Assembly (NCBI GenBank): GCA_948552115.1
Contig: CAOWNX010000013.1
Coordinates: forward strand, 1 to 12,438
Source of the DNA: an uncultured Bacilli bacterium
GTDB taxonomy: Bacteria > Bacillota_I > Bacilli_A > RF39 > UBA660
Length of the DNA stretch: 12,438 nt
Direction of reading: 5' to 3'
Under the pieces are notes generated by a model. It made no database searches. It had not been told where the DNA came from and saw only the letters and a list, made by a program, of their open reading frames with translations. Positions 7,334-12,438 of the stretch are shown here, piece by piece (within the stretch, counting starts at the first letter, position 1; every line of letters begins with the position of its first letter). The position numbers and the translations under genes are program-made.

Positions 7334-9028
7334 TTATTCTTCTAAGGTTAATACTTTTTTATAAGAATTATCATTTAAAGAATATAACCCTAAAAAGACA
7401 GATTTTAGTTTTGGAAATTTTTCTAGAAGAGAGATTGCAGTTTGGTCTGACGGAATACTTGAGGTATTTATTCTATAATTTATTTCTTCTATTGTATTAT
7501 CTGCTTGTTTGCAAAGTTTGAATAGTTCTTCTTTTGATATTTGATAACTTTGAATTATGTAATCATAAAAAAGATTTTCTAATGTTTTTAGTTGTTCTAC
7601 AAACGTAGGATCATAATGGTATTTTAGTGTACCGTCTGATTCAAAAATTAGTTCTCCATTTTCGTCTGATTTATAAAGATTTGAATTGTTACAAATTTGA
7701 TATATTATAATTTTTTCTAAAGTAATGATTTCTTCTTTGGTTAACTTGCTTTCTTGTTTCATATTATATTCAATAAGATTTCGTAAAGAAAGTCTTAGAA
7801 GGTCAATTCTGTAATTTACACCAACTATATTTTTCGCTTGTCTACGATTTAATATGTCTTGTGATGTAATGTCAAATGCAAGAGAATTACTAAGAAGACA
7901 TCCATCCTGTCTTTTTAAGATGTTTAAAAATGATTTTATATCTTCCTCAGAGGTTAAATGAAAAAAATCAAATAGTTTGTTTAGGTCTGTATCAAACATA
8001 CATGCATAAAAATCATCTATGGTAGAGGGCTCTGTAAGTGTTAATAAAAGTAATTCTTTTTCAAATTCTTGTTCACTACAATAAGAAATGCTATTCCTAT
8101 TTGAGTTTAAATAATTATATATTGCACCGGTTTCATCATAAACGGCAGATTCTGAAGAGCTTTCTAGTAGTGCAGTAGAAATGTCATTTTCAAGATATAA
8201 TTGTCCTTTTGAAATTCGATCTTTACAAGCATTTTCTCTCATATGATTTAATTCGTGTATCATTGTTTTTTTTAATATTTCTATTTTTTCGTTTGGAATA
8301 ATATCTTTGTTTATGTCATATAATATCATTTCTTCTTGTTCGGTAAAGTCAAATAGAAAAGTATTTAGGTATATCGTAATTTTATTATCGATAGAAGAAT
8401 ATGTTGCTAATGTATTTACATCTTCTTCCGTATTAGGCATCGTTGTAGTGTCAATCACGATTATTAAATCTTGCATTCTACATAGATCTTCCATTGTATT
8501 ATTTGATAATTCTTGATTTATCATTTTTTTAATTGTATTCCGTAAAGTTTCTTGTATTTGATTTGAAAAAAGTTCATAATTTGTAAATGTTATTTCTGTT
8601 AATGGTAAATCATGCATGCAACTTTTATTTATTGGATTTATATAGGGAATATCTTGGTGTAAGTTTAAATATTTTTCTGTATTTTCTGCAATTTTATTCA
8701 TCATGTCTTCCACTGTTCCTGTATAATTGAAGGTACATTCTTGATAAGTATTTGCAATTTTTTTTATATCTTCTACATCTTGATTTGATACTAAGTGTTC
8801 TGGATGAGAATAAATAACTTGGTAAGAATTAAAATCATCATAGAATTGTTTTTCTATTTGTGTTTCAATTTGTTTTGCTAAAGTTTCTTTTAATTCTAGG
8901 AAATTTTTTGTATTTTTATCAGTAGTATTTTTGGTTTCTAAATATTTTTCTTCTTTTTGTGCACAACCATTCATTATGAGACTTAATGCAAGTAGTATAG
9001 TAGGTAATAATGTCTTTGTTTTTTTCAT
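7334..9028 (-). CDS. Lipoprotein with zinc-metalloprotease HExxH motif
   Basis: A 564-residue exported lipoprotein. The start MKKTKTLLPTILLALSLIMN is a signal peptide (two Lys, hydrophobic core), followed by G21-C22, a lipobox with a slightly unusual M-N-G-C; Cys 22 should be lipidated and hold the protein outside the membrane. Residues 258-262 read HELNH (in MIHELNHMRENA), the HExxH zinc motif of zincins, on a predicted helix; about 30 residues later LLESSSESAVYDE (288-300) offers Glu 289 or 293 as a third ligand, as in gluzincins. The remaining sequence is mostly helical and was not recognised. Strong promoter and ribosome binding site AAAAGGAGTTG upstream. It lies 74 bases before the fused ABC transporter, so a joint envelope role, such as processing what the transporter moves, is plausible but unproven. 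The zincin assignment rests on motif only. Confidence 0.75.
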   Translation of the reverse strand: MKKTKTLLPTILLALSLIMNGCAQKEEKYLETKNTTDKNTKNFLELKETLAKQIETQIEKQFYDDFNSYQVIYSHPEHLVSNQDVEDIKKIANTYQECTFNYTGTVEDMMNKIAENTEKYLNLHQDIPYINPINKSCMHDLPLTEITFTNYELFSNQIQETLRNTIKKMINQELSNNTMEDLCRMQDLIIVIDTTTMPNTEEDVNTLATYSSIDNKITIYLNTFLFDFTEQEEMILYDINKDIIPNEKIEILKKTMIHELNHMRENACKDRISKGQLYLENDISTALLESSSESAVYDETGAIYNYLNSNRNSISYCSEQEFEKELLLLTLTEPSTIDDFYACMFDTDLNKLFDFFHLTSEEDIKSFLNILKRQDGCLLSNSLAFDITSQDILNRRQAKNIVGVNYRIDLLRLSLRNLIEYNMKQESKLTKEEIITLEKIIIYQICNNSNLYKSDENGELIFESDGTLKYHYDPTFVEQLKTLENLFYDYIIQSYQISKEELFKLCKQADNTIEEINYRINTSSIPSDQTAISLLEKFPKLKSVFLGLYSLNDNSYKKVLTLEE

Positions 9029-9060
9029 CTATTTCAACTCCTTTTTTGAAAATGTTTTTT

Positions 9061-9088
9061 ATTATAATACATTTGGAAAAAAAGTCAA
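9061..9088 (-). promoter_or_regulatory. Promoter of the lipoprotein gene
   Basis: -35 TTGACT (9083-9088), 16-base spacer, -10 TATAAT (9061-9066), exactly the consensus -10. Transcription would start near 9054, about 25 bases before the ATG at 9028. It diverges from the pilin-like gene. Confidence 0.8.
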
Positions 9089-9144
9089 CTTTAATTGTGA
9101 GTGTGTGAATCTTGTTTTAAAATTATATGGAATCGTTTGTTTTG

Positions 9145-9153
9145 TGGTATATT
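9145..9153 (+). promoter_or_regulatory. Possible extended -10 promoter of the pilin-like gene
   Basis: TGG followed by TATATT (9148-9153) forms an extended -10; no good -35 is present. The distance to the ATG at 9171 is short, so the leader is only about 10 bases and holds the AAGGTGAG ribosome binding site (9160-9167). Confidence 0.4.
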
Positions 9154-9170
9154 AATAGTAAGGTGAGTGT

Positions 9171-9563
9171 ATGAATCGAAAACGAAATGGATTTACATTA
9201 GTGGAACTTTTGGCAGTCATTGCTCTTTTGGCAATTATTGCAACCCTTGCAGTAACAAGTGCAATTAATGTTTCGGTTAAGCTCAAGGATGATATGTATT
9301 GTGAGAAGCTAGAGTTTATTTCTTCGGCTGCAAAACAATATGGAACGGATATGATTGATAGTTTGACAGAAGCTGGAATTCAAGTTACGGTTGCAGATTT
9401 GGTGACAAGTGGGAAATTGCGTTATGATCAAAATACTCCAGGTAGTTATATTCTAGATCCAAGGGATAATTCTTCGATGGATCACATTACGATGCAAATT
9501 TATTTAAAAAATAAGCGTGCTTATGTTCATTTGAATGTGGATGAGAGTTTTTGTGCATCTTGA
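9171..9563 (+). CDS. Type IV pilin-like protein (prepilin N-terminal motif)
   Basis: A 130-residue protein with a class III prepilin signal: short basic leader MNRKRNG, then FTLVELLAVIALLAIIATLA. The prepilin peptidase would cut between G7 and F8, and Glu at mature position 5 (E12) is the residue required for pilus assembly. The hydrophobic helix runs to about residue 33 and is followed by a small soluble domain with Cys 44 and Cys 128, which could form one disulfide. Length and motif fit a pseudopilin or minor pilin (ComGC-like size), but the C-terminal domain is not recognisably ComGC. No pilus ATPase, platform protein or prepilin peptidase is present in the window, so it depends on machinery encoded elsewhere. 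It ends in TGA; no terminator hairpin separates it from der. Confidence 0.85.
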   Translation: MNRKRNGFTLVELLAVIALLAIIATLAVTSAINVSVKLKDDMYCEKLEFISSAAKQYGTDMIDSLTEAGIQVTVADLVTSGKLRYDQNTPGSYILDPRDNSSMDHITMQIYLKNKRAYVHLNVDESFCAS

Positions 9564-9564
9564 T

Positions 9565-9593
9565 TTGCAAGTATTTTTATTTTATGTTAGAAT
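9565..9593 (+). promoter_or_regulatory. Promoter of der
   Basis: -35 TTGCAA (9565-9570), 17-base spacer, -10 TAGAAT (9588-9593) with a TG one base upstream (extended -10). The -35 box starts two bases after the TGA of the pilin-like gene (9561-9563). Transcription would start near 9600. Confidence 0.75.
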
Positions 9594-9622
9594 AGTACGC
9601 TAAAAAGAGAGGGGTGGCAAAA

Positions 9623-10930
9623 ATGAAACAAACGGTTTGTTTGATTGGGCGACCAAATGTGGGTAAGAGTTCTATTTTTAATCGTTTGATTAAGGAAGAT
9701 AAAGCAATTATTATGGATACTCCAGGAATTACGAGGGATCGTATTTATGGAACTGTAACTTATGAAAATAAATCTTTTTTTCTTATTGATACTGGAGGTC
9801 TTTCCTTTGGTCAAGATGATTTTGATCAAGATATTTTCATTCAAGCGTCGTTTGCAATCGATGAAGCAGATCTTGTGCTGTTTGTAGTGGATGGAAAAAG
9901 TGAAATTCATGCAAGTGATTATCGTATTCGTGATATGCTTTTGAAATCGAATAAAAGAGTTATCGTTGTAGTTAATAAAATTGATAATGATTCTCGTAAT
10001 GATTTGATTTATTCGTTTTATGAGTTGGGATTTGAAACTGTTTTAGGAGTTTCTGCCTCTCATAAGCGGGGTTTTGATGTATTGTTAAAAGAAATTACGA
10101 AGGATTTTAATGAAAATACCAAGGAAGAAGAAAACAATTGTAAGTTTTGTTTGATAGGACGACCAAATGTTGGAAAGAGTAGTCTAGTAAATGCTCTTTT
10201 GAATGAAGAACGGGCTATTGTTAGTGAAGTTTCTGGAACAACAAGAGATGCTACGGATACGCGATTTGTTTATGAACATGAGGAGTATATTGTGGTTGAT
10301 ACGGCTGGTATTCGCAAGCGTGGTCGGATTTATGAGAGTGTAGAAAAATATAGTCTTCTTCGGAGTATGAAAGCAATTGAACGAAGTGATGTATGTGTTT
10401 TAGTGATTGATGCAGTGGAAGGAATTACGGAACATGATAAGCATATCGTTTCTCTTGCAGAGAATGCTGGTAAGGGAATTGTTTTGGTTGTTAATAAATG
10501 GGATATGGTAAAAAATCCAGATCAAGAGTTAAAATGTTGGAAAGAAAATGTGTATTATGAATTTCAGTTTTTAAGATATGTGAATGTTGTCTTTTTATCT
10601 GCACTTACGAAGAAAAGAATTCATTTGTTGATGCCAGAAATTATTAAAGCTTATGAGAGTAATCGACGTGAAATTATGACCAGTCAGTTAAATCAAGTGA
10701 TTGAGGAAGCGGTTCATTTACATGAACCACCATCTTATAAAGGAAAACGTTTGAAAATTTATTATGTGTCTCAAAGTGATGTGAAACCTCCAAAGTTTAC
10801 GTTTCAAGTTAATAGTAAAGGGTTAATTCATTTTAGTTATGAACGATATTTGGAAAATAAAATACGAGAGAATTTTGATTTACAGGGTACTCCTATTTTA
10901 TTGAAGTTTAAGAATAAATCAGAAAATTAG
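9623..10930 (+). CDS. der: Ribosome biogenesis GTPase Der (EngA)
   Basis: Essential double GTPase needed for maturation of the 50S subunit. Two G domains in tandem and a KH-like domain: first GRPNVGKS (residues 9-16), DTGG (56-59), NKID (118-121); second GRPNVGKS (179-186), DTAG (226-229), NKWD (291-294); C-terminal KH-like region from about 355. Length 435 matches Bacillus Der (436). I chose the ATG at 9623: GAGAGGGG (about 9607-9614) stands 8 bases upstream, and the start MKQTVCLIGRPNVGKS aligns with MGKPVVAIVGRPNVGKS. A GTG at 9614 would add three residues but overlaps the ribosome binding site. Own promoter directly upstream; the TAG at 10928-10930 overlaps the stop of the convergent gene. 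In many Firmicutes der is near rpsA and gpsA; here its neighbours are unrelated. Confidence 0.97.
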   Translation: MKQTVCLIGRPNVGKSSIFNRLIKEDKAIIMDTPGITRDRIYGTVTYENKSFFLIDTGGLSFGQDDFDQDIFIQASFAIDEADLVLFVVDGKSEIHASDYRIRDMLLKSNKRVIVVVNKIDNDSRNDLIYSFYELGFETVLGVSASHKRGFDVLLKEITKDFNENTKEEENNCKFCLIGRPNVGKSSLVNALLNEERAIVSEVSGTTRDATDTRFVYEHEEYIVVDTAGIRKRGRIYESVEKYSLLRSMKAIERSDVCVLVIDAVEGITEHDKHIVSLAENAGKGIVLVVNKWDMVKNPDQELKCWKENVYYEFQFLRYVNVVFLSALTKKRIHLLMPEIIKAYESNRREIMTSQLNQVIEEAVHLHEPPSYKGKRLKIYYVSQSDVKPPKFTFQVNSKGLIHFSYERYLENKIRENFDLQGTPILLKFKNKSEN

Positions 10931-10948
10931 TGATGATCTGATTTTTTT
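10916..10948 (+). terminator. Terminator of der, spanning both convergent stop codons
   Basis: AAATCAG (10916-10922) pairs with CTGATTT (10938-10944) around a 15-base loop, and the T run continues to 10948. The loop holds the der TAG and the TAA of the opposite gene. On the minus strand the same stem is followed only by ATTCTT, so termination there should be weaker. The loop is long, which lowers confidence. Confidence 0.6.
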
Positions 10949-11409
10949 CTTGGAAAGTCATTTAATATTTCTAATCCTTTTTGTTTCATTAAATTTAGTA
11001 AATTCATATTTGCTTCGGAAGTAATGTTTACATATTTTGAAAATTCTTGAAAAGGAATGGGCAGTTGAATTTCTATCATATTTTGAGGTGGATCTTGGAT
11101 AATTCCTGAGGCATCATATATGTTTCCTTCGTAATAAAAATACATATGCTCTGTGGTACAGTCCCAAAATATTTTTCCTTCTTGGAATAATTCTTTTAAT
11201 AAATATGTGTAAAGCGCACAGTAACCATTTCGATAATAATGAATTGCAAGATCTCCTTCTTTTTGATATAGATTGGTAATATGAATCCATTTTTGGGATG
11301 TAGTATGGTAATACCACCAAATATCTGAGCTGCTGATTTCATTATATTCTTCAAAATAATATTCAAAGGTTTTGTTCATTTCGTTTATAACTCTTAAAAT
11401 GGTATTCAT
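10927..11409 (-). CDS. Small protein with possible papain-like Cys-His-Asp triad
   Basis: A 160-residue soluble protein with no signal peptide or membrane segment, rich in aromatic residues. NGYCALYTYLLKELF (residues 61-75) followed by EHMYFYYEGNIYDASG (87-102) has the order Cys 64, His 88, Asp 99 seen in papain-like and transglutaminase-like folds: Cys at the start of a helix, His on a strand, Asp on the next strand in a yyDxxG turn. I infer such a fold; the family was not recognised and the rest is unassigned. Good ribosome binding site AAAGGAG and a sigma-A-type promoter upstream. Its last four bases overlap der tail to tail. It lies divergently beside the alpha/beta hydrolase, with the two -35 boxes 15 bases apart. 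Possible roles as peptidase, amidase or non-catalytic remnant cannot be told apart. Confidence 0.7.
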   Translation of the reverse strand: MNTILRVINEMNKTFEYYFEEYNEISSSDIWWYYHTTSQKWIHITNLYQKEGDLAIHYYRNGYCALYTYLLKELFQEGKIFWDCTTEHMYFYYEGNIYDASGIIQDPPQNMIEIQLPIPFQEFSKYVNITSEANMNLLNLMKQKGLEILNDFPRKKSDHH

Positions 11410-11430
11410 GGGTTACTCCTTTTTTTGATT

Positions 11431-11459
11431 AACATATCATATAGTATATTTGCTGACAA
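11431..11459 (-). promoter_or_regulatory. Promoter of the 11409-10927 gene
   Basis: -35 TTGTCA (11454-11459), 17-base spacer, -10 TATGTT (11431-11436). It stands back to back with the hydrolase promoter. Confidence 0.65.
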
Positions 11460-11473
11460 GACAAGTGGGAACA

Positions 11474-11502
11474 TTGCAAAAATTGTTATCTCATGATACA
11501 TT
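11474..11502 (+). promoter_or_regulatory. Promoter of the alpha/beta hydrolase gene
   Basis: -35 TTGCAA (11474-11479), 17-base spacer, -10 TACATT (11497-11502) with a TGA extension. Transcription would start near 11509. The in-frame ATG at 11493 therefore lies within the promoter and cannot be the start; the ATG at 11550 is used. Confidence 0.75.
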
Positions 11503-11549
11503 ATATTTGGATATTATTCTTAAAAATTCCTTTTTTATGGGGTGGTTTT

Positions 11550-12290
11550 ATGGAAAAACAAGTGAGTGGTATAACTATAAATTATCAATTTTTTTCAAAT
11601 GACAGTGATACGTTGGTTGTTTTTTTGCATGGTTGGGGTCAGAATATTTCTATGATGGAACCAGTGGAAAAATTTTATCGTTCTTTTTTTAATACTTTGA
11701 TTTTGGATTTGCCTGGATTTGGGAAGAGTGAAGAGCCAAAACGTGTTTGGACTGTTTATGATTATGCAGATTTTATTCATGATTTTGTTTCTTCTTTTTC
11801 GATTTCGAAACTTATTTTTGTTGGACATTCGTTTGGAGGAAAGATTTCTTTGGTGTATGCATCAAAGTATCAATTAGAGAAACTTGTTTGTTTTGGAAGT
11901 CCTTATTGTAAAGAGCTCACGAAGTTACCATTCAAAAATCGTGTTTATAAACAAATGAAAAAGATTCCTTTTTTGAAAATATTCACGAAAATGATGCAAA
12001 GTCATGTTGGTTCTGTGGATTATCGAAATGCAAGTGAAAAGATGCGTGGCGTTTTAGTATCGACTGTGAATACGGAAATTATAGAAGATGTGAAAAAGAT
12101 TAAGTGTCCAACGCTTTTGGTTTGGGGGAGTCTTGATACTGCAGTTCCTATTTCTAGAGCTTATGAATTAGAACAAATGATACCCGATAGTGGAGTAGTA
12201 GAATTTGAGGGTGCTACTCATTATGCTTATTTGGAACGTATTCATGAAGTTATACGTGTACTCGATTCCTTTTTTGGCTGTAGGAGGTAG
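11550..12290 (+). CDS. Alpha/beta hydrolase
   Basis: A 246-residue cytoplasmic serine hydrolase of the alpha/beta fold. Oxyanion-hole motif HGWG (residues 27-30), DLPGFGKSEEP (53-63), nucleophile elbow GHSFGG with Ser 94 (92-97), acid Asp 196 in WGSLDTAVP, catalytic His 224 in GATHYAYLER. The triad is complete, so it should be active; substrate unknown (family members act on esters, lactones, peptides or epoxides). I start at the ATG at 11550 with GGGGTGG about 4 bases upstream; the longer frame from 11493 would begin inside the promoter and add a hydrophobic stretch. It ends at TAG 12288-12290, and the AGGAGG that serves the next gene overlaps its final codons, so the two are translationally linked. 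Confidence 0.92.
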   Translation: MEKQVSGITINYQFFSNDSDTLVVFLHGWGQNISMMEPVEKFYRSFFNTLILDLPGFGKSEEPKRVWTVYDYADFIHDFVSSFSISKLIFVGHSFGGKISLVYASKYQLEKLVCFGSPYCKELTKLPFKNRVYKQMKKIPFLKIFTKMMQSHVGSVDYRNASEKMRGVLVSTVNTEIIEDVKKIKCPTLLVWGSLDTAVPISRAYELEQMIPDSGVVEFEGATHYAYLERIHEVIRVLDSFFGCRR

Positions 12291-12292
12291 TT

Positions 12293-12438
12293 ATGAATTT
12301 TTATTATCTTTTGGTAATTTGTGCTTTTTGTTATTACGTTCTTCTTCTTATTCGAGATCTGCAAATTTTACAACAAAATGTTTATAATGAAAATCAGAGA
12401 TATTTGAAAAGGATTGTTCGACATAAGAGTCAAGTATT
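12293..12438 (+). CDS. Membrane-anchored protein, N-terminal fragment (possibly Mur-ligase-like)
   Basis: The first 48 residues of a gene that runs off the window. It begins two bases after the hydrolase stop, with an ideal AGGAGG (12282-12287) before the ATG. The start MNFYYLLVICAFCYYVLLLI is a membrane anchor, followed by LQILQQNVYNENQRYLKRIV. The pattern of Leu-Gln-x-x-Gln-x-x-x-Tyr, then Arg-Tyr-Leu, resembles the N-terminal membrane part of some Firmicute MurF-like Mur ligases, as far as I remember them. That is a tentative reading from 48 residues; any membrane protein with an amphipathic juxtamembrane helix could look similar. It is probably co-transcribed with the hydrolase. Confidence 0.6.
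   Translation, partial: MNFYYLLVICAFCYYVLLLIRDLQILQQNVYNENQRYLKRIVRHKSQV

Noticed and set aside
1295..9028. Defence island, prophage or insertion sequence
   Set aside because: No integrase, transposase, terminal repeats, nuclease or phage gene was seen; the content fits envelope functions of the lineage, although the four central genes are unfamiliar.
9587..9910. 107-codon open frame opposite the start of der
   Set aside because: It overlaps the conserved first G domain of der and the der promoter; no family likeness.
11595..11828. 77-codon open frame opposite the alpha/beta hydrolase
   Set aside because: It lies wholly within a gene with a complete catalytic triad and has no ribosome binding site.
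1..12438. Use of TGA for Trp, as in Mycoplasma
   Set aside because: Every full-length gene reads through with TGG as Trp and no in-frame TGA, and the pilin-like gene ends at a TGA.

Overview
The window is AT-rich (around 30% GC by eye, not computed), uses TAA, TAG and TGA as stops and TGG for Trp, and has Bacillus-type promoters (TTGACA-17-TATAAT) and strong AGGAGG ribosome binding sites. The spore-coat gene cotE, der, rpsP and a lipobox protein point to a low-GC Firmicute of class Bacilli. Very low GC and Lys/Asn/Glu-rich proteins suggest an Erysipelotrichales/RF39-type gut lineage, but that placement is inference. No mobile element, tRNA, rRNA or CRISPR array is visible.

Layout. 1-272 (minus): start of rpsP (ribosomal protein S16) with its own promoter. 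273-643: a gene-free stretch of about 370 bases holding that promoter, a 9-bp hairpin, a long nested inverted repeat that may be a structured RNA, and the cotE terminator. 644-1156 (minus): cotE. 1295-2074 (plus): divergent orphan gene with an ADP-ribosyltransferase-like N-terminal signature. 2103-4692 (minus): two-gene operon of unknown function, a single-pass membrane protein with a four-Cys extracytoplasmic tail followed by a protein with a degenerate J-domain lacking HPD. 4794-9028 (minus): a lipoprotein with a zincin HExxH motif, then an 821-residue MacB/FtsX-type ABC transporter (ATPase and permease in one chain). 9171-9563 (plus): a lone type IV pilin-like protein. 9623-10930 (plus): der GTPase. 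10927-11409 (minus): small protein with a possible Cys-His-Asp papain-like triad, overlapping der tail to tail. 11550-12290 (plus): alpha/beta hydrolase, coupled to a gene beginning at 12293 that runs off the window.

The flanks are housekeeping or sporulation genes; 1295-9028 is lineage-specific envelope-type material. The most novel parts are the membrane-protein/J-like pair (2103-4692) and the neighbouring metalloprotease-lipoprotein/ABC pair (4794-9028). Each unit has its own promoter, so a joint function across the four genes is only a hypothesis. Two start sites were moved: der to the ATG at 9623 and the hydrolase to the ATG at 11550.
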